DNA from: Geomonas agri | GTDB taxonomy: Bacteria; Desulfobacterota; Desulfuromonadia; Geobacterales; Geobacteraceae | Reading direction: 5' to 3' | NCBI RefSeq assembly: GCF_020179605.1 | Contig: NZ_JAINZO010000001.1 | Span: 1,710,799 to 1,774,798 of the forward strand | DNA length: 64,000 bases | In this document: piece after piece, positions 28,346 through 37,102 of the stretch | How the letters are laid out: each line of letters opens with the position of its first letter | Position numbering within the stretch: position 1 is the first letter of the stretch | Position numbers and translations under genes: made by a program | Notes under the pieces: model-generated | What the model saw: the letters and a program-made list of their open reading frames with translations, nothing else | Databases searched by the model: none | Told to the model about the DNA's origin: nothing

Positions 28346-29194
28346 TCACGCCTCGGCCGGTTCGACGTCCGCCTGGGGAACTTTCTTCTTCCCGAAGAGG
28401 AGCGCGACCCAGATGCTGATCTCGTACATGAGATAGAGCGGGATCATGATGACGAACATGGTAACGAGGTCCGCATGGAAGGCGGCGACGATGGCGCTGG
28501 CCAGGAGCGCGTACTTCCTGCGGGTGGCCAACATGCGGTAGTTGACGATGCCGAAGCGGGCCAATAGCAGGGCCAGGATCGGCAGTTCGAAGATGAGCCC
28601 GAACATCAGGATCAGCCGCAGGCAGAAGTTGATGTAGGAGGAGATGTTGTACCAGCTTTGCAAGCCGCTCGCTTCGTAGGAGAGGGAGAAGTTGATGATC
28701 ACCGGCCAGATGATGACCAGGAAAAACATCGCCCCGGCGCAAAAGGCGAGGGAGGCCGTGGTGACGAACGGAACCACCAGCCGGCGCTCCTTGCGTGTCA
28801 GTCCCGGTGCCACGAAGAGCCAAAACTGGTGGAACAGGACCGGAAGCACGATGACCAGACCAGCCAGCATCGAGATCTTGCACTGCACGAAGAACGGCTC
28901 CAGCGGCGCGCTGTAGTTCAACATGCGCGGCTTTTCCGCGACCGCGTGCTCGTCGCCCAGCTTCATGCGCTGGTACGCCTCCGGGTAGCTCTGCTTCACC
29001 TTCTCGTAGAGGGATTTCTTTATCTCGGACAGGTAGGTCTTGCCGGTCAGCGGTTGCTCCACGAACTTCAAGAGGTCGGTGGAAAAGTTCCAGGCGACCC
29101 CCATGCCGATGATGATGGCGAAAACGCAGACGATGAGCCGCTTCCGGAGTTCAACCAGGTGCTCCATGAACGGCAGTACCTTTTCTTCAGCCAT
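28346..29194 (-). CDS. tatC: Twin-arginine translocase subunit TatC
   Basis: A 282-residue, six-helix membrane protein. MEHLVELRKRLIVC at the N-terminus is the conserved Tat-signal recognition segment, followed by PLEPFFVQCKISMLAGLVIVLPVLFHQFWLFVAPGLTRKERR, split here only by family convention into helix and loop. Between helix 1 and helix 2 there is a long insertion (about residues 37-85). TatC recognises folded precursors with RR signals. No tatA/tatB gene adjoins it, so the partners must be elsewhere. The start at 29194 gives the normal N-terminus. Confidence 0.94.
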   Translation of the reverse strand: MAEEKVLPFMEHLVELRKRLIVCVFAIIIGMGVAWNFSTDLLKFVEQPLTGKTYLSEIKKSLYEKVKQSYPEAYQRMKLGDEHAVAEKPRMLNYSAPLEPFFVQCKISMLAGLVIVLPVLFHQFWLFVAPGLTRKERRLVVPFVTTASLAFCAGAMFFLVIIWPVIINFSLSYEASGLQSWYNISSYINFCLRLILMFGLIFELPILALLLARFGIVNYRMLATRRKYALLASAIVAAFHADLVTMFVIMIPLYLMYEISIWVALLFGKKKVPQADVEPAEA

Positions 29195-29275
29195 AAAACG
29201 TGTATCTCCTAATTAATGCCGCGCATAGCTCAAACTAATTCTATACCACAGCGCGGAAAGCCAGCGCAATAGCTT

Positions 29276-31489
29276 TCAACGGCGTTTGGGCTTGGGTCGC
29301 TTCCCCTTGATGGGGATGCGCTGGTAGGCGTTGCGCACGTCGGCGATCGGCTCGATGGGACGCTTCTCCAGGGTGCCCACCAGGGCGAACTCGACCTGCT
29401 TGCGCGGCTCGTTCACCGCAGCCACCTTTACCCGGATCTTGTCGGCGATACGGTACATGGCGCGGCTTCTCTCCCCCACCAGGGCGTGGCTCTTCTCCAG
29501 GTGCACGTAGTAGTCCTGGGGGAGCGTCGCCACCGGCACCATCCCCTCCACGAAGAGGTCGACCAGTTCCACGAAGAGGCCGAAGGGGGCCACGCCGGTG
29601 ATGTAGCCGTCGTACTCCTCGCCGATCTTGTCGCGCATGAACTGCATCTTCTTCAGGTCGACCATCTCGCGCTCGGCCTCCATGGCGACCCGCTCGCGCT
29701 TGCTGGTGTGCAGCCCGGTCTCCGGGAGCCGCGCCTCCAGCCGGTCCTTGTCAGCCTGCTTCATCTTCCCGGCCAGGACCCTCTTCAGGATGCGGTGCAC
29801 CACGAGGTCCGGGTAGCGCCGGATGGGCGAGGTGAAGTGGGTGTAGGAGGAGGCGGCGAGGCCGAAGTGCCCGAGGTTCTCTGCGCTGTAGCGCGCCTGT
29901 TTCATGCAGCGCAGGAGCACCTCGTTGATGAGCCGCTCCTCCGGTTTTCCCGCCACCTCGACGAGGAGCTTCTGCAGCGCCACCGGGTTAACCTTCTCGT
30001 CCTCTACCTTGAGGATGTAGCCGAAGCCGAACACGAACTCGGAGAGGTCCTGCAGCTTGACCGGGTCCGGGTTCTCGTGGATGCGGTACAGGGACGGCAC
30101 CGGGGTCGACTCCAGGAAATGGGCCACCGCCTCGTTGGCCGCCAGCATGAACTCCTCGATGATGCGGTGGGCGAGGTTTCTCTCGGCCCGGACGATTGCG
30201 GTGGTCTCACCCTGCAGGTCCAGGATGATCTGCGGCTCGGGAAGGTCAAAGTCGATGCTCCCCCTCCCCTTGCGCACCGCGTTCAGCCTGAGGGATAGCT
30301 CCTCCATCACCTTCAGGTCCGCAACCAGGTGCCGGTTCGCCTCGATCGCCTCAGCGTCCTGGTCCACCAGGATCTTTTTGACCGTAGTATAGGTGAGCCG
30401 GGCCGCGCTCTTGATGACGCTGGTATAGAACTTCTGGTCCACCCGCGCCCCATCCGAGTCAAAGAGCATCTCGGCAGTCATGGTCAGGCGGTCCACCTGC
30501 GGGTTCAACGAGCAGATGCCGTTGGAGAGCTGCTCGGGGAGCATCGGGATGCAGCGGTCCGGGAAGTAGACCGAGGTGCCGCGCAGGTAGGCCTCGGTGT
30601 CCAGGCGCGACCCCTCGATAACATAGTGCGAGACGTCGGCGATGGATACCCAGAGCCGGATCTTGTCCCCTTCACGGGCGACCGAAACGGCGTCGTCGAA
30701 GTCACGGGCGGTCTCACCGTCGATGGTGACGGTGAGTCTCTGGCGCAGATCCACCCGTCCCTGGATGGCCTCCTCGGTCACCTGCTGGGGCTGCTGTTCC
30801 GCCTCGGCCATGACCTTCTCGTCGAAGACGTGAGGCAGCTCGTACTTCTTGATAACTGTCAGCGCCTCGACTTCCGGGTCGTTCGCCTCACCCAGCACCT
30901 CGATGATACGTCCCTCCAGGGGACGTGCGCCTGCGGGGTACGAGGTAATCGCCGCCAGCACGATTTGGCCGTCCTTGGCCTTGGAGGCACCACCTGCGGG
31001 GCCGGGCGTTACGAACAGGTCACGACCAAGCTTGGGGTCGTCCGGGATGACCCGCCCCCCCTTCCCTACCGCCTCAAAGCGCCCCACGATCTCGGTAACG
31101 CCGCGCTGCACCAGCGCCGTTACGCGTCCCTCCCTTTTGCCGTCGCGCCGGGTCGACACCACCTGCGCCTCGACGGTATCGCCGTTCATATATTCCGAAA
31201 GATAGCGCGCCGGGACGAACAGGTCCTCGCTGCCGTCCTCGGGCATCACGAAGCCGTAGCCGTCCCGGTGCGTGGAGAGCTTGCCACGCACGGTACCCCC
31301 CGCTCCGGCCATCGTGTAGATCCGTCCCGGCAGCTTGGCTATCTCCCCGGTCTCCACCAGGTAATCGAGCATGTCGTCAAGGCGCCCGCGCTCGTGCCGG
31401 GATACGTTGAGAGCCTTCAGCATCTGCCGGTATGGAACCGGTTCCCCCTTACCGAGCAGCCTCATGATGGAGTCTTTACCTTTACGCAT
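29276..31489 (-). CDS. rnr: Ribonuclease R
   Basis: A 737-residue 3'-5' exoribonuclease: N-terminal winged helix (about 1-60), two cold-shock/OB domains, the RNB catalytic domain (about 250-590, with IDGETARDFDDAVSV carrying the metal-binding Asp cluster, and HFTSPIRRYPDL), an S1 domain (about 640-720) and a basic tail GKRPKPKRR. It degrades structured RNA and helps in stable-RNA and tmRNA quality control. It has its own promoter (31531-31559) and is divergent from the lytic transglycosylase gene. Confidence 0.96.
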   Translation of the reverse strand: MRKGKDSIMRLLGKGEPVPYRQMLKALNVSRHERGRLDDMLDYLVETGEIAKLPGRIYTMAGAGGTVRGKLSTHRDGYGFVMPEDGSEDLFVPARYLSEYMNGDTVEAQVVSTRRDGKREGRVTALVQRGVTEIVGRFEAVGKGGRVIPDDPKLGRDLFVTPGPAGGASKAKDGQIVLAAITSYPAGARPLEGRIIEVLGEANDPEVEALTVIKKYELPHVFDEKVMAEAEQQPQQVTEEAIQGRVDLRQRLTVTIDGETARDFDDAVSVAREGDKIRLWVSIADVSHYVIEGSRLDTEAYLRGTSVYFPDRCIPMLPEQLSNGICSLNPQVDRLTMTAEMLFDSDGARVDQKFYTSVIKSAARLTYTTVKKILVDQDAEAIEANRHLVADLKVMEELSLRLNAVRKGRGSIDFDLPEPQIILDLQGETTAIVRAERNLAHRIIEEFMLAANEAVAHFLESTPVPSLYRIHENPDPVKLQDLSEFVFGFGYILKVEDEKVNPVALQKLLVEVAGKPEERLINEVLLRCMKQARYSAENLGHFGLAASSYTHFTSPIRRYPDLVVHRILKRVLAGKMKQADKDRLEARLPETGLHTSKRERVAMEAEREMVDLKKMQFMRDKIGEEYDGYITGVAPFGLFVELVDLFVEGMVPVATLPQDYYVHLEKSHALVGERSRAMYRIADKIRVKVAAVNEPRKQVEFALVGTLEKRPIEPIADVRNAYQRIPIKGKRPKPKRR

Positions 31490-31530
31490 TACAGAACCCC
31501 TTCGGAAATCGTTGAAATCAGTACCGTTGG

Positions 31531-31559
31531 ATAATGCAGAAGGGACATCCGAAAGTCAA
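31531..31559 (-). promoter_or_regulatory. Sigma-70 type promoter of rnr
   Basis: Minus-strand TTGACT (31554-31559), a 17-base spacer and CATTAT (31531-31536) match five and four of six consensus positions. The start would fall near 31524, about 35 bases before the rnr ATG. It probably serves the leftward rnr transcript and perhaps tatC and ribF. Confidence 0.55.
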
Positions 31560-31602
31560 GAAAGAGGCGGATAAGCACGAGACAATGATTCTTCCGGCAG
31601 CT

Positions 31603-31621
31603 CCTCTCCCGACGGGAGAGG
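31603..31621. repeat. Short palindromic repeat copy (CCTCTCCC-GAC-GGGAGAGG)
   Basis: An eight-base-pair perfect stem with a three-base loop in the divergent rnr/slt spacer. It is a short form of the CCCTCTCCC/GGGAGAGGG family found in four other intergenic places in this window. Confidence 0.7.
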
Positions 31622-31675
31622 GAACGTGGAAACCTGCGTGGCAGCCGCATGCATAAAGTCACCATTGCTTTTGAA

Positions 31676-31704
31676 TTGCCTTTTCCGCTGCGGTTAGGTA
31701 CAAA
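31676..31704 (+). promoter_or_regulatory. Possible sigma-70 promoter of the lytic transglycosylase gene
   Basis: TTGCCT (31676-31681), a 17-base spacer and TACAAA (31699-31704) stand 35 bases before the chosen ATG. The matches are partial (four of six each), so this is tentative; no better candidate was seen in the spacer. Confidence 0.35.
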
Positions 31705-31738
31705 TACGGGTTAGCTTTTGTACCGACAGGGAGTAGCC

Positions 31739-33862
31739 ATGTTTTGCCGTACCATTGCAGCAGCAGCGATCGTGTTGTACGCCACCCTTCCCGCCTCAGC
31801 CGTCAACCTCAGCAAACCCGACACATCGCTCAGCACAGCAGCCCAGCGTATGCAGGTCAAGGATTTCCGTGGCGCCCGCGTGGCGGCCGCGGCCATCAAC
31901 GACCCGGCCCTGCGCGCATTCATGACGGGCATCGCCGCCGCCAAGATGGAGCAGTGGGACGAGGCCGCCGCGCAGCTTCCTATCGCTGCCGAAGGGTACC
32001 CGCTCCTGGCCGACTACGCCCTCTACTACCAGGGCCTCGCCCTGTCCAAACTGCAGCGCCACGACCAGGCTCTACCTCCCCTGTACAAGCTGCTCAAGGA
32101 CCACGCCGACAGCCGCCTGGCGCGCCAGACCCTGATCCTCTACGCCGACACCCTGGCCGCGGCGGGCTATCCCAAGGAGGCACAGCAAAGCTACGCCACC
32201 TTCGTGGAGCGCTACCCTTCCGGCAATGACTCCATCTCCGCCATCTTCGGCTCCGCCCTGTGCAAGATCAAGCTGGGCGACCAGGCTGCCGCAGCAGCTG
32301 CCCTGCGCAACATCTACCTGGTCTACCCGGCCTCCCCCTTTGCCGACAAGGCGGCAGTTGAAGTGCAAACACTCGTCACCCAAGGCATCAAGGTGGATCC
32401 CTACACGAGCGCCGAACTGTACAAGCGCGCCGGCACCCTGTCCGACCTCGGCCGTCACCTGAAAGCGGCGGAGGCCTACGCCGAGATCCCGCTCGCCGGG
32501 GAGAACGAGGAGTTCGCCCGTAAGGTGAAGTTCAAGAAGGGGCAGGCCCTGTACCGCTCCAAGCGCTACCAGCAGGCGCAAAGCACCTTCAGCTCGCTGC
32601 CGGGCAATACAGAGGCCGATCTCTGGCTGGCGCGCACCCTTGACAAGGCTGGCAAGGGTGACGAAGCCTTCCAGCTCTTCCTCAAACTCGGACAGGACGC
32701 CAAGGGCGGCACCGTGGCCCAGGAGGCGATGCTGGAGGCAGCCTACCTGAAGCGTTTCCAAAGGCAGTGGAGCCAGGCGGTGCCGCTGTTCAAGAAGTAT
32801 CTCGCCATGGCCCCCAGCCAGAAAAACGGCAACGCGCTCTGGGAAGCAGCCTGGTGCAGCTATCAGGCCCATGACTACCAGGAGGCCGCCACCCAGTTCA
32901 GGAAGCTCGCTGAACGCGAAGACCTGCGCGACAAGGCGCTCTACTGGCTGGCCCGGGCGCTCACCCTGACCGGCGACGACAAGGGCGCCCAATCGGTGCT
33001 GGCCACCCTTGCCGCCGAGTTCCCGCTTGGCTACTATGCGCTGATCAGCAACCAGTTCCTGGGCGGAGAGGCGCTGCCGCAGCCCCCGAAGAACCTGGCG
33101 GAAGTGCTCCCCATGCCGGCCGGCTTCGAGCGCGAGAAGGCGCTGATCACTCTTGGGCTCTTCGAAGAGGCCGCGCGGGAACTGTCTCTTTCCAAGAAGG
33201 GAAAGAACCCGGCGGGGATCGCCAGGCTGTACCTGGAGATGGGGAACTACAACGGCGCCTTCCACACCATGGCCAACGACAAGCCCCGGCGCGGCGACAA
33301 GGACAACGCCACCGTACTCGGGGTAACCTACCCCCTCGCCTTCCGCGACGACGTAGCGAAGAGTGCCGCAGCCCACGCCGTTCCGGAGAGCCTGGTGTAC
33401 GCAGTGATGCGCACCGAGAGCAACTACTTCCCTGCGGCCCTCTCGCCGGTGGGTGCGGTCGGCCTGATGCAGATCATGCCCTCCACCGCGGAGGCCATGT
33501 CCAAGGGTGATTCCAAACGCCTCACCAGTCCCGACCTCAACATCAAGCTGGGCACCCGGCACCTGAAGGACCTGCTGGAGCTGTACGACCGCAACCTTAC
33601 CCTCACCGTCGCCGCCTACAATGCCGGTTCCGGCAACGTCAAGCGCTGGCAGAAGGCCTACGGCGATCTACCCCAGGATGAGTTCGTGGAAAGCATTCCG
33701 TTCAGGGAAACGCGCGAATACGTGAAGAAAGTGGTGAGCAGCATGCAGATGTACCAGAGACTGTACCGCCTCCCCCCTTTCAAACAGCCGGAACAGCAGA
33801 AGGAAAAGGGGACGCCCAAGGAAAACCAGCCTCCTGTACAGGAAAAAGTAGCTCAGCGTTAG
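31739..33862 (+). CDS. slt: Soluble lytic murein transglycosylase (Slt70-like)
   Basis: A 707-residue periplasmic enzyme. The ATG at 31739 has GGGAG five bases upstream and opens a signal peptide (MFCRTIAAAAIVLYATLPASA); an in-frame TTG seven codons earlier lacks such support. Residues 22-530 form the alpha-superhelical TPR-like ring. The SLT catalytic domain (about 545-680) has the acid Glu in MRTESNYFP (about 558) and GLMQIMPSTA, followed by AYNAGSGNV. It cleaves the MurNAc-GlcNAc bond to give 1,6-anhydro ends. A strong terminator follows. Confidence 0.95.
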   Translation: MFCRTIAAAAIVLYATLPASAVNLSKPDTSLSTAAQRMQVKDFRGARVAAAAINDPALRAFMTGIAAAKMEQWDEAAAQLPIAAEGYPLLADYALYYQGLALSKLQRHDQALPPLYKLLKDHADSRLARQTLILYADTLAAAGYPKEAQQSYATFVERYPSGNDSISAIFGSALCKIKLGDQAAAAAALRNIYLVYPASPFADKAAVEVQTLVTQGIKVDPYTSAELYKRAGTLSDLGRHLKAAEAYAEIPLAGENEEFARKVKFKKGQALYRSKRYQQAQSTFSSLPGNTEADLWLARTLDKAGKGDEAFQLFLKLGQDAKGGTVAQEAMLEAAYLKRFQRQWSQAVPLFKKYLAMAPSQKNGNALWEAAWCSYQAHDYQEAATQFRKLAEREDLRDKALYWLARALTLTGDDKGAQSVLATLAAEFPLGYYALISNQFLGGEALPQPPKNLAEVLPMPAGFEREKALITLGLFEEAARELSLSKKGKNPAGIARLYLEMGNYNGAFHTMANDKPRRGDKDNATVLGVTYPLAFRDDVAKSAAAHAVPESLVYAVMRTESNYFPAALSPVGAVGLMQIMPSTAEAMSKGDSKRLTSPDLNIKLGTRHLKDLLELYDRNLTLTVAAYNAGSGNVKRWQKAYGDLPQDEFVESIPFRETREYVKKVVSSMQMYQRLYRLPPFKQPEQQKEKGTPKENQPPVQEKVAQR

Positions 33863-33886
33863 TGCACACCTCCCCCTAGCATTCCA

Positions 33887-33919
33887 GGCGCCGGACAGAA
33901 GTCCGGCGCCGTTTTTGTT
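33887..33919 (+). terminator. Rho-independent terminator of slt
   Basis: A perfect 10-base-pair GC-rich stem (GGCGCCGGAC / GTCCGGCGCC) with an AGAA loop, followed by GTTTTTGTTT, 25 bases after the slt stop. Confidence 0.92.
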
Positions 33920-33971
33920 TGTCCTGCCGCACTGTCATTGACGTCTCATTGTGACAGAGCCATCATCTTGA

Positions 33972-33999
33972 TTGACAGCATACTGATTATGTGCATACT
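33972..33999 (+). promoter_or_regulatory. Promoter of the marR-efflux operon with repeated GCATACTG
   Basis: A perfect -35 TTGACA (33972-33977), a 16-base spacer and CATACT (33994-33999, four of six) lie about 39 bases before marR. The octamer GCATACTG occurs twice (33978-33985 and 33993-34000), once in the spacer and once over the -10. This is where an autoregulating MarR dimer would be expected to bind and block RNA polymerase. Confidence 0.55.
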
Positions 34000-34037
34000 G
34001 CTAAACCAATTCAGAGTGTTACGCGCCGGAGCCCCCC

Positions 34038-34472
34038 ATGGAAAAACCTGAAAACACACCTATCGACGTCGAAAACAACGTCGGTTTTTTGCTTGCCAAG
34101 GCCTACCAACGTGCTTGCCTCATCTTCAAGGAACACTTCGACCAGTACGACCTGACTCCGCAGCAGTTTGGTCTGCTCTGCTTTTTGTGGCGCGAAGACG
34201 GCATCAGCCAGGCCGTGCTCTCGGCCAAGAGCCAGATCGACAGAACCACCATGGGCGGCCTCATTGACCGGCTGCAAAAGGAAGGACTGGTGGAGCGTCG
34301 TCCCGACCCGGCCGACCGTCGCGCTTACCGTGTGTGCCTCACCGAAAAAGGAAAGGCGCTCGGTCCGGAACTGGCGCCGATTGCACTACGGGCCCAGGGT
34401 GAGTTCATCGCCAAACTGGAACAGCACGAAGTGGAAACCTTGAAATCGTTGCTCAACAAAATCAGGAACTGA
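34038..34472 (+). CDS. MarR family transcriptional regulator
   Basis: A 144-residue winged-helix repressor. QQFGLLCFLWREDGISQAVLSAKSQIDRTTMGGLIDRL carries the DNA-binding helices, here given as one motif region (about 45-82), and the wing DPADRRAYRVCLTEKG follows with the usual D-x-R-D/R pattern. It heads a TolC-EmrA-EmrB operon and lies 13 bases from the next gene, so it probably senses a drug or aromatic compound and derepresses the pump. The repeat-bearing promoter upstream suggests autorepression. Confidence 0.93.
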   Translation: MEKPENTPIDVENNVGFLLAKAYQRACLIFKEHFDQYDLTPQQFGLLCFLWREDGISQAVLSAKSQIDRTTMGGLIDRLQKEGLVERRPDPADRRAYRVCLTEKGKALGPELAPIALRAQGEFIAKLEQHEVETLKSLLNKIRN

Positions 34473-34485
34473 TTCAGGAGTTTTC

Positions 34486-35751
34486 ATGCGTAACCTTCTA
34501 GTGCCACTGGCACTGTTATTCCTGGCGCTGACCGGCGTCGCACAGGCGGAAACGCTTACCCTCAGGGAAGCCCTGGACCACGCCACAACCACCAGCCGCG
34601 GACTCAAATCGGCCTCGCGCGAGGTGGAGATCGCCCGTGAGCAGGTCAACGTGGCGCGCTCCACGAGACTCCCACGCATCGACCTGCAAGGAGGGTACGT
34701 CGCCCAGGCCAAGGCCCAGGCCTTCAAGTTCGGCAACCAGTCACAGGAGACCCAGGACCCGCGCTACCCCTTCTTCAACTTCAGCGTCTACCAGACCCTG
34801 TACGACTTCGGCCGCACCAGTGACAACGAGGGGATGGCCAGGTTGCGGGGGGAGGCTGCCCAGTATTCCTATTCCGGGAACCAGCAGGACCTTTTCCTGC
34901 AGGTCGTGCAGGCGTACTACGGCATTCTGACTGCCCAGAAACTGGTGCAGGCCGCGGCGGACGAGGTAGTTCAGATGGAATCGCACCGGACAACCGTGCA
35001 GGCCCTCTTTGACGAGGGGGTGGTCACCAGGAACGACCTGTTGCAGGCGGAGGTGCGGGTCGCTTCCAGCCGCCAGAACGTCCTGAGCGCGCAGAACGAG
35101 GTGGAGAACGGCTGGCTGCTGTTGAACTACCTGACCGGCGCCCGCCCCGAGTTCCGCGCCGAATTGAAGGACGAGACGCAGCGCCCGCAACTGCAGGGCC
35201 AGGATGGCGCCCCCGATCTCTCCCAACGGGGCGAAATCTCGGCACTCAAGGCCATCGTCGGCGCCGACGAATTCGCCATCAAAGAGGCAAAGATCAGCCA
35301 CTACCCCGAATTCTTCGCCAAGTTCGGCGTGGACTACCTCTCCAACAGCAAGGTGCGCGAGCAGTCCATCACCGCGCTGACCGTCGGCTTCAAGGTAAAC
35401 CTCTTCGACGGCCCCGCCTCCGCCGCCAGGGTGAGGCAGGCGGTGCAGACCCGCTCCCGGGACGAGGAGAGGCTGAGAGACCTCGAGGAACGCACCCGGC
35501 TGGAATACAGCATGGCCATGAACGATCTCAAGGTTGCCGACGCCCGCATACGTGTCGCGGAGAAGGCGATCACCCAAGGGGTCGAGAACCTGCGCATCAC
35601 CAAGGACCGCTACCAGGAGCACGTCGGTACCGCGACAGAGGTCGTGGATGCCCAGACGCTTTTGACCAAGACCAGGACCGACTACTATCGCAGCATGTTC
35701 GATCTCCAGGTCGCCGCCGCGAGGGTCAAGAGGGCCACCGGCGAACTGTAA
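34486..35751 (+). CDS. TolC-family outer membrane efflux protein
   Basis: A 421-residue outer-membrane channel: signal peptide (about 1-20, VPLALLFLALTGVAQA), then two OEP repeats of long coiled-coil helices. Typical parts are TLREALDHATTTSRGLKSA, QTLYDFGRTSD and the second-repeat YQEHVGTATEVVDAQTLL. It forms the outer-membrane duct for the EmrAB-like pump encoded downstream. It begins 13 bases after marR, with AGGAG before the ATG. Confidence 0.93.
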   Translation: MRNLLVPLALLFLALTGVAQAETLTLREALDHATTTSRGLKSASREVEIAREQVNVARSTRLPRIDLQGGYVAQAKAQAFKFGNQSQETQDPRYPFFNFSVYQTLYDFGRTSDNEGMARLRGEAAQYSYSGNQQDLFLQVVQAYYGILTAQKLVQAAADEVVQMESHRTTVQALFDEGVVTRNDLLQAEVRVASSRQNVLSAQNEVENGWLLLNYLTGARPEFRAELKDETQRPQLQGQDGAPDLSQRGEISALKAIVGADEFAIKEAKISHYPEFFAKFGVDYLSNSKVREQSITALTVGFKVNLFDGPASAARVRQAVQTRSRDEERLRDLEERTRLEYSMAMNDLKVADARIRVAEKAITQGVENLRITKDRYQEHVGTATEVVDAQTLLTKTRTDYYRSMFDLQVAAARVKRATGEL

Positions 35752-35824
35752 CAGTCTGACACCACCAACCAACTACGGGACAGCGCCCGGTCGCCCGGCC
35801 GCACCCGATACCGGAGCTACGCAC

Positions 35825-36907
35825 ATGGCAGATGAAACCACGACTACCGAACCCACCACGGCGCCCGCAAAGGGCGGACTGAGCAAGAAACAGCGCGGCG
35901 CTATCGTCCTCGTGATCCTTATCCTGGTCGGCACCCTGTTCGGCCTGCGCCAGTGGGTGCGCAGCAAGACCCACATCGAGACCGACAACGCCTTCGTCGA
36001 GGCCCATGTCCACTCCGTGGCCAGCCGCATCCCTGCCCTGGTGCAGCGTGTTGCCGTGGTGGACAACCAGTTCGTGCACAAGGGCGACCTGCTGGTGGAG
36101 CTGGACCCGGCTGACTACCAGGCGCGACTGAAAAGCGCTGCCGCATCGCTGGAGATGGCCAAGAACGAAACATCCGGCGACTACGCCGAGGTCGAGAGCG
36201 CACGTGCCAACGTCGTCCTGGCCGCAGCCCGGCTGGACCAGGCCAACCTCGACCTGAAGCGGGCCGAGGCGCTCTTCGCCAAGGAAGTCATCCCCAGGGA
36301 GCAACTGGATCGCGCCCGGACCGCGCAAAAGGTGGCCCTGGCCCAGGTGCGGGAAGCGCAGGAAGCGGAAAACCGCGCCAAGGCAATGATCGGCATGTCC
36401 GGCAGCGGTTCCAAGGATGCCAGGGTTGCCCAGAAACAGGGAGACCTGGAAGCGGCGAAGCTGAACCTCTCCTACACCCGCATCGTCGCCCCCAGCGACG
36501 GTTTTGTGACCCGGAAAGGGGTCGAGGTGGGCAACTACGTGCAGCCCGGGCAGGCCATCATGGCCATCGTCCCCCTTGAGGACGCGTGGGTCACCGCGAA
36601 CTACAAGGAAAGCCAGCTGACCAACGTGCGCCCGGGACAGGAGGTCGATTTCACCGTCGACGGTTACCCCGGCCGCCACTTCACCGGCAAGGTCGAGAGC
36701 ATCATGGCCGGCACCGGCGCCGCCTTCTCGCTGCTTCCCCCCGAAAACGCCACCGGCAACTACGTCAAGGTGACGCAAAGAATCCCGGTACGCATCGCCA
36801 TCGACAAACGGAGCGATCCTGACCATCTGCTGCGCGTCGGCATGAGCGTGGTGCCCACCATCCTCACCGGGCAGACCTTCGGGCAGGTGATCGGGTTCGG
36901 ACACTAG
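35825..36907 (+). CDS. emrA: HlyD/EmrA-type membrane fusion protein
   Basis: A 360-residue periplasmic adaptor with a Thr-rich cytoplasmic N-terminus, one transmembrane helix (about 26-44) and biotinyl-lipoyl-like halves (HIETDNAFVEAHVHSVASRI and LSYTRIVAPSDGFVTRKGVEVG) flanking a coiled-coil hairpin (about 95-200). A beta-barrel domain follows. It bridges the inner-membrane EmrB transporter and the TolC-like channel. A 74-base gap separates it from tolC and a repeat-rich gap of 195 bases separates it from emrB. Confidence 0.93.
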   Translation: MADETTTTEPTTAPAKGGLSKKQRGAIVLVILILVGTLFGLRQWVRSKTHIETDNAFVEAHVHSVASRIPALVQRVAVVDNQFVHKGDLLVELDPADYQARLKSAAASLEMAKNETSGDYAEVESARANVVLAAARLDQANLDLKRAEALFAKEVIPREQLDRARTAQKVALAQVREAQEAENRAKAMIGMSGSGSKDARVAQKQGDLEAAKLNLSYTRIVAPSDGFVTRKGVEVGNYVQPGQAIMAIVPLEDAWVTANYKESQLTNVRPGQEVDFTVDGYPGRHFTGKVESIMAGTGAAFSLLPPENATGNYVKVTQRIPVRIAIDKRSDPDHLLRVGMSVVPTILTGQTFGQVIGFGH

Positions 36908-36911
36908 CAAC

Positions 36912-37068
36912 GCCCCTTCCCCTGGAGGGGGGATGGGCGCAAACTCTCCCTCTCCCCCCGGGAGAGGGCCGGGGGGAGGGCGCCTCTTCCCTCTGTAGAT
37001 GTTGCATTCCTGGCGACAGCATCCCCCTCCCCCGACCTGCGGCCACCCTCTCCCGTAGGGCGAGGGAT
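36912..37068. repeat. Cluster of GC-rich palindromic repeats between emrA and emrB
   Basis: Three imperfect copies of the CCCTCTCCC/GGGAGAGGG family: near 36912-36935, at 36944-36981 (CTCTCCCTCTCCCC and GGGAGAGGGCCGGGG arms) and at 37024-37068 (ACCCTCTCCC with AGGGCGAGGG). Their position inside an operon suggests they may fold in the mRNA and adjust relative expression of emrA and emrB. Confidence 0.65.
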
Positions 37069-37102
37069 GTGCGGCGACAATGGCAACTTAACTGGCGGTT
37101 TG

